Source: Bacteroidales bacterium UBA1797 (GTDB taxonomy: Bacteria > Bacteroidota > Bacteroidia > Bacteroidales > VadinHA17). Taken from it: a stretch of DNA of 15,293 nucleotides. The notes under the pieces were generated by a model that did not search any database, was not told the origin of the DNA, and saw only the letters and a program-made list of their open reading frames with translations. Below are positions 1-7,925 of this stretch, piece by piece. The stretch covers positions 16,024 to 31,316 of the forward strand of contig DCFT01000170.1 of assembly GCA_002319885.1 (NCBI GenBank). The letters run 5' to 3'. Each line of letters begins with the position of its first letter. Within the stretch, counting starts at the first letter, position 1. Made by a program: the position numbers and the translations under genes.

Positions 1-9
1 TGCATTTGC

Positions 10-33
10 AGGGACGTTGCATGCAACGTCCCT
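10..33. repeat. 24-bp perfect palindrome (AGGGACGTTGCA and its mirror)
   Basis: The left half AGGGACGTTGCA (10-21) is followed directly by its exact reverse complement (22-33), giving a perfect palindrome with no spacer. It lies upstream of the UbiD-family gene and outside any convincing gene. Palindromes with an AGGGACG...CGTCCCT outline resemble the short intergenic repeats often scattered through Bacteroidota genomes; that family link is from memory, not a search. It could form a hairpin in RNA or a cruciform in DNA. Confidence 0.7.
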
Positions 34-93
34 ACGAATTCGGCAATGTCAAAATAGTGGATTGAAATTAGTAGCTAATGTTTGCTTAATGAA

Positions 94-101
94 TACCTTT
101 G
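94..101 (+). promoter_or_regulatory. possible -7 box TACCTTTG upstream of the UbiD-family gene
   Basis: TACCTTTG fits the Bacteroidota -7 consensus TAnnTTTG exactly and sits 20 bp before the ATG at 122. No TTTG-like -33 element is found at the usual 19-20 bp spacing, so the call is weak. If it is real, transcription would begin near 107, which favours the ATG at 122 over an in-frame ATG at 17. Confidence 0.3.
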
Positions 102-121
102 GGTATCATAAAAACCTTCTT

Positions 122-2020
122 ATGAGCTACTCCGGATTAACAGAATTTATACATGATCTTGAGAGAAAAAATGAACTTCTCAGGATCAACCAATTTATTG
201 ATCCTGTTCTCGAAATAACTGAGATTACCGACAGGATAACCAAGTCGGGAGGGAAGGCTCTGTTATTCGAAAATACAGGAACCCGATTCCCGGTCCTAAT
301 TAATGCCTTTGGATCCGATTTAAGGATGTCATTGGCTTTCGGAAGGAAAAATCTTGATGAGGCAGGAAGCGAACTGGAAAGTCTATTTATAAATATATCG
401 AAGGACAAAGCCACTTTTTTTCAGAAAATTATAACTCTTCCCGGGCTTTTTAACCTTGCCGGCCTTTTACCTTCTCATAGTAAAAGAAAAGGGAAATGCC
501 AGCAGCAAATAATAATGGATCCCGATCTTGGTATATTTCCGGTACTAAAATGCTGGCCTTACGACGGAGGTCGTTTCATAACACTACCAATGGTCCATAC
601 CAGGCATCCCGCTACGGGCAATACAAACGTCGGAATGTACCGGATGCAGATTCTCGATAAAAACACTACAGCAATGCACTGGCAGCGTCATAAAACAGGG
701 GCCAGTCATTTTGAAGCATGGAAAATGACCGGCAAAAAAATGCCTGTCGCGGTTGCTCTCGGAGGTGATCCGGTTTATACATATGCAGCCACAGCACCTC
801 TTCCTGAAAATATTAATGAATATATCCTTGCAGGATTCCTGAGAAAGAAAAAGGTTAAATTGGTAAAATGCATCACTAATGATCTTTTTGTACCATATGA
901 TGCCGATATAATAATAGAAGGATTTGTTGATCCGGCCGAAGATCTTTTCTGGGAAGGCCCATTCGGTGATCATACCGGATTCTATTCTCTGGCTGACTGG
1001 TACCCGAGATTTCACATAACTTGTATAACACATTCAAATAATGCAGTCTATCCGGCAACTATCGTTGGTATACCACCTCAGGAGGATGCATTTATCGCTA
1101 AAGCAACAGAAAGATTATTTCTTTCACCTGTCAGGATGACCTTACAATCTGAGATTGAAGATTTTCATATGCCCGATGCAGGTATTGCACACAACCTGGT
1201 AATAGTAAAGATCAAAAAGACCTATCCGGGACAGGGGATAAAGGTCTTGAATTCATTGTCAGGCGCCGGGCAGATGATGTTCACCAAATACATGATTGTA
1301 GTTGATGGAGATATCAATATCAGGAATTACAGACAGGTGCTAAAATATGTCTTTGCAAATGTTGATTCAGGCACTGACATAATATTCTCTCGGGGTCCGT
1401 TGGATGTACTCGATCATTCTTCAGATACTTTTTCATTCGGGGGGAAGGTCGGTATAGACGCCACCCTAAAACTACCTGAAGAAAGCAGTGGCAGAAATAG
1501 CCCTATGCAAACTGATGTCACACATATATCGGATATAAATCTTGATTTTCTTGACAAGAAAATCATAAAAGATTATAATATTGGACTTTTTGCAGATAAT
1601 ATCCCTGTCATTATACTATCGGTGAACCCATCTGAGGACAGTGATTCAATCGATAAAGTAAAGAAAATGTTCCGGACCAACGATTCTGTTGATGTTTTCA
1701 GATTGATATTGATTGTTGATCATACTGTTGACGTTAAAGATTTGTTTATGGTAGCCTGGCAAATTCTTGGAAATTCAGACCCTCAGCGTGATCATGAATT
1801 TATTTTTCCCGGATCACTATTGCTGGATGGCACAATAAAAGCCTACAGAAAAGGAGGGTTTAGCCGTAAGTGGCCAAATATTGTCAGCTCCGGGGATGAG
1901 ACTATTTCTATCATTGATAAAAAATGGGATTCACTGGGAATTGGAGAGTTTATAAATTCACCATCAATCAGATATAAAAGATTATGCCGTAACGGGGGAG
2001 ATGAGATACTGCTAAGTTAA
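122..2020 (+). CDS. UbiD-family prenylated-FMN-dependent decarboxylase
   Basis: This 632-residue cytosolic protein belongs to the UbiD family, which uses prenylated FMN to (de)carboxylate aromatic or unsaturated acids, typically in quinone biosynthesis. Visible signatures are the NVGMYRMQ segment (about 169-176), the basic segment MHWQRHKTG (185-193), and EGPFGDHTG (278-286). R174, E278 and D283 line up with the Arg-Glu-Glu/Asp catalytic triad known from Fdc1 (R173, E277, E282). It is longer than E. coli UbiD (about 497 residues), as I recall for Bacteroidota homologues, with the extra length mainly C-terminal. The start at 122 gives a normal N-terminus (MSYSGLTEFI). The longer frame back to 17 would begin inside the palindrome and adds unconserved-looking residues. 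No UbiX-like flavin prenyltransferase gene is in the window. The substrate cannot be read from sequence; menaquinone-type or aromatic acid decarboxylation are both possible. Confidence 0.93.
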   Translation: MSYSGLTEFIHDLERKNELLRINQFIDPVLEITEITDRITKSGGKALLFENTGTRFPVLINAFGSDLRMSLAFGRKNLDEAGSELESLFINISKDKATFFQKIITLPGLFNLAGLLPSHSKRKGKCQQQIIMDPDLGIFPVLKCWPYDGGRFITLPMVHTRHPATGNTNVGMYRMQILDKNTTAMHWQRHKTGASHFEAWKMTGKKMPVAVALGGDPVYTYAATAPLPENINEYILAGFLRKKKVKLVKCITNDLFVPYDADIIIEGFVDPAEDLFWEGPFGDHTGFYSLADWYPRFHITCITHSNNAVYPATIVGIPPQEDAFIAKATERLFLSPVRMTLQSEIEDFHMPDAGIAHNLVIVKIKKTYPGQGIKVLNSLSGAGQMMFTKYMIVVDGDINIRNYRQVLKYVFANVDSGTDIIFSRGPLDVLDHSSDTFSFGGKVGIDATLKLPEESSGRNSPMQTDVTHISDINLDFLDKKIIKDYNIGLFADNIPVIILSVNPSEDSDSIDKVKKMFRTNDSVDVFRLILIVDHTVDVKDLFMVAWQILGNSDPQRDHEFIFPGSLLLDGTIKAYRKGGFSRKWPNIVSSGDETISIIDKKWDSLGIGEFINSPSIRYKRLCRNGGDEILLS

Positions 2021-2046
2021 TCCATAGGTGTTTTTGGACAGATACT

Positions 2047-2076
2047 TTTGATGTTAGGATAATTAGTCTATTTTTG
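2047..2076 (+). promoter_or_regulatory. candidate Bacteroidota promoter for the SpoIIE-type phosphatase
   Basis: TTTG (2047-2050) is followed after 18 bp by TATTTTTG (2069-2076), which matches TAnnTTTG. The spacing is one base shorter than usual. Transcription would start around 2083, giving a very short leader before the ATG codons at 2086 and 2095. It would exclude the in-frame TTG at 2074 as start. Confidence 0.4.
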
Positions 2077-2085
2077 CAATATCTG

Positions 2086-3123
2086 ATGGAATTCATGTAT
2101 TTGACATATTTTCATGCATTCATTATTAATATCTTAATAAGTGTTAATAGCATACGTGCAGGTAATTTTATTGCTTCGCCTGGTTATTCTATTCATTTCG
2201 TTTTGTATAGTGTATTGCTGATTTCAATTGTCTTAATACTGGTTATGACACAGACCAGGACTCTGGTAAAAACCAGGAGATTGCTCAGAGATAAAGAGGA
2301 AGCCTTGAAACTAATTGAGATTCAGAAGGTTGAGCTGGAGTTAAGAGACCAGAACATTACTGACAGTCTGATATATGCACAAAGAATACAGGAAGCTCTT
2401 TTGCCGTCAGAAGATTATCTCAGAAAATGCTTTAGTGACTCATTCATCTTCTTCAAACCTAAAAATATAGTCAGTGGCGATTTTTACTGGATAGGAGAAA
2501 AGAGTGATAAGATCTTTGTTGTAGCCGCCGATTGCACCGGACATGGTGTTCCTGGCGCACTTATGTCGATGATAGGGTTTAAGATCATTGAAAAAGCCAT
2601 AAATGAGGATAACATTGAAATACCATCAAAGATTCTTGCAGTAATGAACCGGGCTCTGGAGAAAACTTTCAGCAGGGAAAAAAATATTGGTACTATCATA
2701 CGGGATGGGATGGATATAGGGCTCTGTGTTATTGACAGGAAAAGGAAAAAAGTTGAATACGCCGGAGCATTCCTTCCCCTATATCTGATTCGTGATGGTA
2801 ACCTGGTTGAAATACTGGCAGATAAGATTATAATTGGCATGAATCAGGAAGGATTGTCTTACACCGATAATGAAATAGATATTCTGGAAGATGATATTTT
2901 CTATCTTTTCTCAGATGGTTATGCGGATCAGTTTGGCGGAAAGGAGAATAAAAAATTCATGTACAGACGTTTCCGATATCTGCTAATGACTATTCATGGT
3001 TTCCCGGTGAATGATCAAAAATCGATTCTTGAGGAAAATATAACGACCTGGATGGGTACTAATGAACAGGTCGATGACATGATGGTTATTGGTTTTAAAC
3101 CCTTAAGCGGTATTTCTAAATGA
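2086..3123 (+). CDS. membrane-anchored SpoIIE/PP2C-type serine/threonine phosphatase
   Basis: This is a 345-residue phosphoprotein phosphatase. Two hydrophobic segments (about 5-20 and 36-54) are followed by a charged helical linker (about 58-95) and a complete SpoIIE-type PP2C domain (about 110-340). Metal-binding acidic residues are visible in GDFYW (D132), AADCTGHG (D149), FSDGYADQ (D277, D281) and VDDMMVIG (D330/D331). Such proteins usually dephosphorylate anti-sigma-factor antagonists or related partner-switching proteins, but none is encoded here, so the substrate is unknown. Many Bacteroidota relatives carry TPR or 7TM sensor regions; this one has only the short membrane anchor. The start is uncertain: ATG 2086 is used, while ATG 2095 (preceded by GGA) and TTG 2074 are in frame. 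Its 3' end overlaps the convergent hybrid kinase gene by 8 bp. Confidence 0.88.
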   Translation: MEFMYLTYFHAFIINILISVNSIRAGNFIASPGYSIHFVLYSVLLISIVLILVMTQTRTLVKTRRLLRDKEEALKLIEIQKVELELRDQNITDSLIYAQRIQEALLPSEDYLRKCFSDSFIFFKPKNIVSGDFYWIGEKSDKIFVVAADCTGHGVPGALMSMIGFKIIEKAINEDNIEIPSKILAVMNRALEKTFSREKNIGTIIRDGMDIGLCVIDRKRKKVEYAGAFLPLYLIRDGNLVEILADKIIIGMNQEGLSYTDNEIDILEDDIFYLFSDGYADQFGGKENKKFMYRRFRYLLMTIHGFPVNDQKSILEENITTWMGTNEQVDDMMVIGFKPLSGISK

Positions 3124-4465
3124 TTTTCTTGATCTTATCTATAAGTGCAGCAGGTTGAAAAGGTTTGCTGATATAATCATCAATACCGGCTGAGAGACAT
3201 TTCTCTTTATCACCGATCATTGCATTTGCTGTAATAGCAATTATAGGAACATGTGAATTAGTGGTTAATTCCAGGGCTCTGATCTTTTCTGCAGCGACAA
3301 GTCCGCTCATAACCGGCATCTGTATATCCATTAATATCAGATCAAAGCTGGTCGTTCCGAATTTGTCAAGAGCTTCTTTCCCGTTTGAAGCTGTATCGAT
3401 ACTATGAACCAGTGGGTTTAGTGTAAGTAAAGTAATTTTCTGGTTTATAAGATTATCTTCAACAAGTAGTATTTTGAGATCTTTAAGATCTTTATGGATT
3501 TTGTCTTTATGTATTAACTCTTCAATTTTCTGAGATGTAATACTTTGTTTTGTTTCGGCTACAGGATTGGCAAAAGGCAGGAAAATGTTTAAAACAGTGG
3601 AATTACTCCCTATCTCCTGGTTAAATGTGCCGTTGCCCGATGAAATGAACTTGGCTGCAAGACTTTTCTCAACGCCTAAATCATTAATAAGAACGATTGG
3701 ATTATCTGTTTGTATTCTTAATCCTATTGTGCTTTCAGTACCTGTTTCTTTTGTTTTTTTCAGATTAATAGCAACCTTAGTAACTCTTTCTGAAGATTGA
3801 ATTTCAATAGTGTTAAACAGATCCAGAAATATCTGTTTAAGAATTATAGGATCGCCGAAGCATTCAAAATCGCTGAATTCTTTTTTATTCAATATAAAAT
3901 CGATATTTGCATTATCCTTCAGACCATACAGCTCAATAGTATTCTGAATGGAGGATAACAGATTAAATCTAATGGCTTTTCTTTGCTCATAACTCAGGTT
4001 TCCGGCTGACTGCATCGTCAATTCATTCACAGTCGTCACCATGTTATTAGTAGATGCAATAAATGTCTCAAGAAGTTCTTTTTGTTTTTTCTGAAGACCT
4101 GATTCCATAAGCATATCTGATATAATAACCAGATTATTCAATGGTTCCCTGATCCTATGTGAGAAATCGATTATGACATCATCTTTTCTTTCACTCAGGG
4201 AAGAAAATTCATTAAGCGATTCTTTAAAACTTTTATTAAGATCCGATGCTTTTCTTACAATGACCACACCAAGACTCACACCAGCAATAATTAAACACCC
4301 TGCAAACAGCCTCATGCCAAAAGAGATCAGCAACACTGCAAATATAAATATGAGAAGCGCTATTATTGAATAGGTATCAATTATCTTCCTTTTCTTTTCG
4401 TAGAATTCCTCAGAAGACTGCTTCAAACTCGTTTTCCTGGTACCATTTTCAGTTTCACTTACCAT
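3116..4465 (-). CDS. hybrid histidine-kinase-like protein with degenerate ATPase domain and C-terminal receiver
   Basis: This 449-residue membrane signalling protein has two adjacent transmembrane segments (about 32-50 and 52-70) and no sizeable extracytoplasmic sensor. A HisKA-like helix pair follows, with the phospho-acceptor motif FSHRIREPL (H103). The ATPase region (about 195-300) looks eroded. The N-box is replaced by DLFNTIEIQS, no DxGxG motif is seen, and the glycine-rich lid reads GVEKSLAAKF. The receiver domain (about 330-449) is intact: E336/D337, phospho-acceptor D380 in LILMDIQMP, T412 and K434. It may therefore be a pseudokinase acting as scaffold, phosphotransfer partner or phosphatase for the receiver, rather than autophosphorylating. 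The ATG at 4465 is supported by frame; no clear ribosome site is seen. It converges on the SpoIIE-type phosphatase gene. Confidence 0.88.
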   Translation of the reverse strand: MVSETENGTRKTSLKQSSEEFYEKKRKIIDTYSIIALLIFIFAVLLISFGMRLFAGCLIIAGVSLGVVIVRKASDLNKSFKESLNEFSSLSERKDDVIIDFSHRIREPLNNLVIISDMLMESGLQKKQKELLETFIASTNNMVTTVNELTMQSAGNLSYEQRKAIRFNLLSSIQNTIELYGLKDNANIDFILNKKEFSDFECFGDPIILKQIFLDLFNTIEIQSSERVTKVAINLKKTKETGTESTIGLRIQTDNPIVLINDLGVEKSLAAKFISSGNGTFNQEIGSNSTVLNIFLPFANPVAETKQSITSQKIEELIHKDKIHKDLKDLKILLVEDNLINQKITLLTLNPLVHSIDTASNGKEALDKFGTTSFDLILMDIQMPVMSGLVAAEKIRALELTTNSHVPIIAITANAMIGDKEKCLSAGIDDYISKPFQPAALIDKIKKII

Positions 4466-4553
4466 AAACCATAATTTTGAGGTTATGTAAATTTACACAA
4501 ATTAAGTAATAAATATACATTAACTGAAATTAACAACCTTTGAAGGAAAACGT

Positions 4554-4561
4554 TAAATTTG
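4554..4561 (+). promoter_or_regulatory. possible -7 box TAAATTTG for the 4609-6604 gene set
   Basis: TAAATTTG matches TAnnTTTG and lies 47 bp before the ATG at 4609, in the 143-bp divergent region with the hybrid kinase gene. No TTTG is found 19-20 bp upstream; the nearest (4539-4542) is only 11 bp away. It is supported by one element only. Confidence 0.35.
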
Positions 4562-4608
4562 TATGTCCGGTACGAAATTTGAACTAAAAAGGAAAAACAT
4601 CTTCTGCT

Positions 4609-5340
4609 ATGCTGAAAATATTAAAAACTCTACTATTAATAAGTATATTTTCACTAGTTACGCCATTTCTCCTGTTGTTGGGACAAGATAAGGAAGGTAT
4701 GGTAAAATATACTCCTGATTTCAAGTTCACTGACGGTATTTACCTTACGTTTGACCAGGTTAAGCAGAATAATCCGATACCCAAAGCAAAGCTGCTTACT
4801 TCAGTCGATTACAACGACCGGGAGTTCTTTCAAAAAGTCCTTGAAGGTGATAAAATTTATTTTTATGACAATATGGGAGTACGTCAGGAAATTCCAAAAA
4901 ATTCAATATGGGGCTATTCACGGAATGGAGTCTTGTATATTCAAGTGCAGGATAGCTTTAACCGGATCACCTTTGTTGGAAGTATTTGTCATTTTGTAGC
5001 AGATATAACAACCTATGATTCACGCTCATACAGCTACCCTTATGGATATTACGATCCTTATTATTCCCCATATAGTTACAGTAATTATTACAATCCATAT
5101 TATTCGCCATACAGGTCAAATATGAGCCGTAGCGAATTAAAGCAGTATCTGATAGATTTTGAGAGTGGTAAGGTTCTGGAATTTGATGTTGAAAATACTG
5201 AGCTGCTTCTCATGAAGGATAATAAATTATACGATGAATATGTTCAGCTGTCAAGACGTAAGAGGAAGGACCTGATGTTTGTATATATCCGCAAATTCAA
5301 CGAAGATAATCCTTTATATATTCCTGTTCCGGCTCAGTAA
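4609..5340 (+). CDS. secreted protein of unknown function with a tyrosine-rich segment
   Basis: The function is not recognised. This 243-residue protein starts with a hydrophobic signal-like segment (about 1-25, ending near LLLLGQDK). A folded-looking part with many beta-type stretches (about 30-135) follows. It includes YFYDNMGVRQEIPKNSIWG, which resembles the small beta segments of Bacteroidota envelope proteins. Residues 136-168 are extraordinarily rich in tyrosine (15 of 33), with proline, serine and asparagine; the motif PYYSPY occurs twice (150-155 and 163-168). The C-terminal part (about 172-243) is charged and probably helical. No lipobox Cys or T9SS sorting domain is seen, so it is probably periplasmic or membrane-associated. 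It is the first gene of a close + strand set, ending 10 bp before the next gene. Low-complexity Tyr stretches can mediate self-association or glycan contact, but nothing here shows which. Confidence 0.8.
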   Translation: MLKILKTLLLISIFSLVTPFLLLLGQDKEGMVKYTPDFKFTDGIYLTFDQVKQNNPIPKAKLLTSVDYNDREFFQKVLEGDKIYFYDNMGVRQEIPKNSIWGYSRNGVLYIQVQDSFNRITFVGSICHFVADITTYDSRSYSYPYGYYDPYYSPYSYSNYYNPYYSPYRSNMSRSELKQYLIDFESGKVLEFDVENTELLLMKDNKLYDEYVQLSRRKRKDLMFVYIRKFNEDNPLYIPVPAQ

Positions 5341-5350
5341 TATAAGCGAC

Positions 5351-6196
5351 ATGAGAACATTGATCATAATGTATTGCCTCTTTTTACCCGCTGTATTTTT
5401 ATCAGGACAGGCTCCATTCCCAAGTAAAAATGAAATGGAACAGTTTAAGGCATCAAAAACATGCGTTGTGCTTGAAGATGATCCATTTTCATCGTATAAC
5501 ATTTATATAAAAGAAGCGGTTAAAACCTGTTGGAATATTACGCCTTATGAATTTATTTCAGTAAAAGATTTTAATGTAATGAGATTGAATCCGGCGTACT
5601 CATTCATCGTTATTACACAAACCAATTTTGATAAAGATCCGTCACATGGCCTCTATAACTTTCTAAATCTTCTCCAGGGGAAAAATGTCAATAAACTTGC
5701 TGAGATGCCTGAAATCTGTGCAATTCCTCTTTCCTTTGCAGGTGTGAATGATATGGTATATAGTTACAAGCTTGGTGCTTTGGTATCATTTATGCAAAAA
5801 CATGCAGAAAAGATTTCTGAGGACCCAACACTAACATTAAGAAAATACCTTAAATATTATAATAAAAATATACCTGATATTAAGAATAAAACTATACTTG
5901 TTGAAGAGGAGGATCTTTCTCCTCAGATTTCGACAATTGAGCGGATAAAAGCAATTTACACACATAAAATTGAGATAGTAGCTGATGATGAAATAATAAA
6001 AGCCATTCAGAATAAAGAGCCCGACATTGTTATTCTTCATAAAGTCGGACCAATGGGTGACCGGTATTCTGGTTTCTGTTTTATTATGCTTATTGGTACT
6101 GATGATTCGGAATTATACTATTATAACCTGCATAAGATTGACAATGCCAATCCCAACGGGTTATTAGCCGACGATCTGAAACGGCTGGAAAAGTAA
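5351..6196 (+). CDS. secreted protein of unknown function
   Basis: The function is not recognised. This 281-residue protein has an N-terminal signal peptide (MRTLIIMYCLFLPAVFLSGQ, probable cleavage after Q20 or nearby). The mature part looks like an alternating alpha/beta fold with several hydrophobic strands (VVLEDD around 39-44, YSFIVITQTN around 83-92, KTILVEEED around 180-188, PDIVILHKVGP around 224-234, FCFIMLIGTDDSELYYYNL around 242-260). No catalytic motif is evident. The ATG at 5351 is chosen because it begins a clean signal peptide 10 bp after the previous stop; a longer frame from 5279 would overlap the upstream gene. The tight spacing implies cotranscription with the Tyr-rich protein, and both are exported, so they may act together at the envelope; that is inference. 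Confidence 0.82.
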   Translation: MRTLIIMYCLFLPAVFLSGQAPFPSKNEMEQFKASKTCVVLEDDPFSSYNIYIKEAVKTCWNITPYEFISVKDFNVMRLNPAYSFIVITQTNFDKDPSHGLYNFLNLLQGKNVNKLAEMPEICAIPLSFAGVNDMVYSYKLGALVSFMQKHAEKISEDPTLTLRKYLKYYNKNIPDIKNKTILVEEEDLSPQISTIERIKAIYTHKIEIVADDEIIKAIQNKEPDIVILHKVGPMGDRYSGFCFIMLIGTDDSELYYYNLHKIDNANPNGLLADDLKRLEK

Positions 6197-6247
6197 TATG
6201 CAGCACTGAAGAAGGAAAGCCGTCTTTAAAATAAATACTTAAATATT

Positions 6248-6604
6248 ATGGAAGAGAGCAGAGTATTATCAGAAACAGAGAGAAATTGGTCGATGTTATG
6301 TCACCTATCAGCTTTCGCAGGGTTCTTTTTCCCGTTCGGCGGTGTAATAGGTCCTCTAATTTGCTGGCTTACAAGAAGAGATGAATCTTCATGGGTAAAT
6401 ATAAATGGTAAGGCTTCTCTAAACTTCCAGTTATCGATGCTGCTTTATATGGTTCTTGCTGTTCCTCTTTGTTTTATTATCATAGGTATTCCCATAATTA
6501 TGGTACTGGGCACTCTTAAAGTGGTATGTATAATTATAGCAAGTGTAAAAGCTCCCAAGGGAGAACTTTTCAGATATCCGTTGTTGATACCTTTTATACA
6601 GTGA
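6248..6604 (+). CDS. DUF4870-type small membrane protein
   Basis: This 118-residue integral membrane protein has the layout of the DUF4870/Tic20-like family. A short polar N-terminus (SETERNWSMLCHLSAF) leads into a first hydrophobic helix ending in GPLICWLTRRD. A conserved polar loop with NGKASLNFQLS follows, then two more hydrophobic helices (about 62-100). The WLxxRD and LNFQ signatures are typical of the family, whose biochemical role is not established. It starts 51 bp after the preceding gene on the same strand and could be the last gene of that operon, or be expressed alone. No clear terminator follows it in the 168 bp before the polyphosphate kinase gene. Confidence 0.85.
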   Translation: MEESRVLSETERNWSMLCHLSAFAGFFFPFGGVIGPLICWLTRRDESSWVNINGKASLNFQLSMLLYMVLAVPLCFIIIGIPIIMVLGTLKVVCIIIASVKAPKGELFRYPLLIPFIQ

Positions 6605-6715
6605 TTTTCCTCTCCATCTGAAAAAAATGCCAGAAAGACTCCAGCGCGCCAGGGATTAGCTTAATATTTCGTATTAGTGAACCTTTGCGCCATTGTACTT
6701 TAGCGGCTTTTTTAC

Positions 6716-6746
6716 TTTCAATATTCAGTTTTTTTTGATAAATTTC
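6716..6746 (+). promoter_or_regulatory. weak candidate promoter for ppk2
   Basis: TTTC (6716-6719), 19 bp, then TAAATTTC (6739-6746). Each element deviates by one base from TTTG and TAnnTTTG, but the spacing is right. Transcription would start near 6753, about 20 bp before the ATG at 6773. Confidence 0.3.
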
Positions 6747-6772
6747 ATTTTAATCAGAAAAACACTCCGATC

Positions 6773-7636
6773 ATGGCAACCAGGAAATCAGAAAACCAGG
6801 GAAAACTGAAGCTTAACAGTAAGGAAGATTTATATCATGATATAAAACAGGAAAAGAAAAAAAAACTTAGTCATGGGGAGTATGAGGAGTTACTCATGAC
6901 TCTTGAGATTGAGCTGGTAAAGCTTCAGGAATGGGTAAAAGCCAATAAGTTAAAGGTGGTAATTGTCTTTGAAGGCAGGGATGCGGCAGGGAAAGGAGGA
7001 GTGATTAAAACCATAGCAGGTTGTCTGAATCCCAGGATATGCAGGATTGTAGCTCTGGGTATACCTACGGAAAAGGAAAAGACGCAATGGTTTTTTCAAA
7101 GATATGTAACAGAGTTGCCTGCGGGTGGTGAGATTGTCCTTTTTGACAGAAGCTGGTATAACAGGGCTGGTGTTGAACAGGTAATGGGTTATTGTACTAC
7201 CGAGGAGTATGAAGAGTTTCTGAGATCGTGCCCTGAATTTGAAAGGATGTTGATCAGGTCAGGCACGATTCTGATTAAATACTGGTTCTCTGTCAGTGAC
7301 AAGGAACAGGAAAAAAGATTTCAGAATAGAATAACTGACCCTACCAAAAGATGGAAGATAAGTCCGATGGATATCGAATCGAGGGATAAATGGGTCGAAT
7401 ATTCCATGGCGAAAGACAAAATGTTCTCTTATACCGACACAAAGCAATCACCCTGGTATGTTGTACTTGCTGATGATAAAAAGAGAGCAAGGCTAAACTG
7501 CATCAGTCACCTTCTTTCTCTGATTCCTTATGAGGATCTGACACCAAAGCCATTAAAACTGCCACCGTTGAAACACGATGTGGCATATGTGAGGCCTCCT
7601 GTTACGGAGCAAACCTTTGTACCGGAAAAATACTAA
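6773..7636 (+). CDS. ppk2: polyphosphate kinase 2 (PPK2 family, single domain)
   Basis: This 287-residue cytosolic enzyme of the PPK2 family transfers phosphate between polyphosphate and nucleotides (NDP/NTP, in some members NMP/NDP). The P-loop reads FEGRDAAGKGG (about 66-76). The Walker B-like motif is LFDRSWYNRAGVEQVMGY (about 123-140), and the lid region includes RITDPTKRWKISPMD (about 186-200). The length and motif wording (AAGKGG, FDRSWYNRAGVE) fit the class I single-domain enzymes, but class and direction of reaction cannot be fixed from sequence alone. The N-terminal 30 residues are lysine-rich and probably flexible. It stands alone between the DUF4870 gene and hisS, with 168 bp upstream and 313 bp downstream. 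Bacteria use such enzymes to regenerate nucleotides from polyphosphate under starvation or stress. Confidence 0.95.
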   Translation: MATRKSENQGKLKLNSKEDLYHDIKQEKKKKLSHGEYEELLMTLEIELVKLQEWVKANKLKVVIVFEGRDAAGKGGVIKTIAGCLNPRICRIVALGIPTEKEKTQWFFQRYVTELPAGGEIVLFDRSWYNRAGVEQVMGYCTTEEYEEFLRSCPEFERMLIRSGTILIKYWFSVSDKEQEKRFQNRITDPTKRWKISPMDIESRDKWVEYSMAKDKMFSYTDTKQSPWYVVLADDKKRARLNCISHLLSLIPYEDLTPKPLKLPPLKHDVAYVRPPVTEQTFVPEKY

Positions 7637-7727
7637 AGATGCAGGACACCTGGCATAGAGGTAAATAAGTGAACAAACAGGCATCCTGCAAATTGAAATC
7701 TTCACATTTAGCCACAATTCTGTGGCC

Positions 7728-7811
7728 CTCTGTGATTTCTCTGTGGCACTCTGTGTAACAAAAACAAGAACTTACACTGAGAGCACAGAGAAGACACAGA
7801 GATTCACAGAG
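7728..7811. repeat. CTCTGTG/CACAGAG inverted-repeat element, copy A
   Basis: The left arm has CTCTGTG at 7728, 7739 and 7749; the right arm has the reverse complement CACAGAG at 7784, 7795 and 7805. Spacing in each arm is 11 then 10 bp, close to one helical turn. The centre reads TAACAAAAACAAGAACTTACAC (shown in part: TAACAA...GAACTTACAC) and is shared with copy B downstream of hisS. The arms could pair imperfectly over about 30 bp. Nothing in it looks coding. Confidence 0.75.
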
Positions 7812-7894
7812 AAAATCTATTCTTTAGCCCTTTACGAAAAATCTTATCACTTGAAACGGTGTTTATAAATGGTGGTGGTAAATTATTTTCATTA

Positions 7895-7925
7895 TTTCAG
7901 ATTCCCGGTAACTTTTATACTTTTG
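7895..7925 (+). promoter_or_regulatory. candidate promoter for hisS
   Basis: TTTC (7895-7898), 19 bp, then TACTTTTG (7918-7925), an exact TAnnTTTG match. Transcription would begin around 7932, which places the start codon at 7950 rather than at an in-frame ATG at 7869. Confidence 0.5.

Noticed and set aside
17..121. N-terminal extension of the UbiD-family gene to an ATG at 17
   Set aside because: It would start inside the 24-bp palindrome, adds 35 residues without family resemblance, and conflicts with a -7-like box at 94-101.
584..1033. Open frame opposite the UbiD-family gene
   Set aside because: It is a shadow of a well-supported gene, with no motif, no signal and no promoter.
2074..2085. 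TTG start for the SpoIIE-type phosphatase
   Set aside because: The TTG lies within the predicted -7 box (2069-2076); ATG codons at 2086 and 2095 are more plausible.
7640..7690. Terminator for ppk2 from the TGCAGGA/TCCTGCA inverted repeat
   Set aside because: A 37-bp loop and no T-run; probably chance.
7728..7811. CRISPR array reading of the CTCTGTG/CACAGAG repeats
   Set aside because: Units are 7 bp with 3-4 bp gaps and switch orientation at the centre; there are no spacers of CRISPR size and no cas genes.
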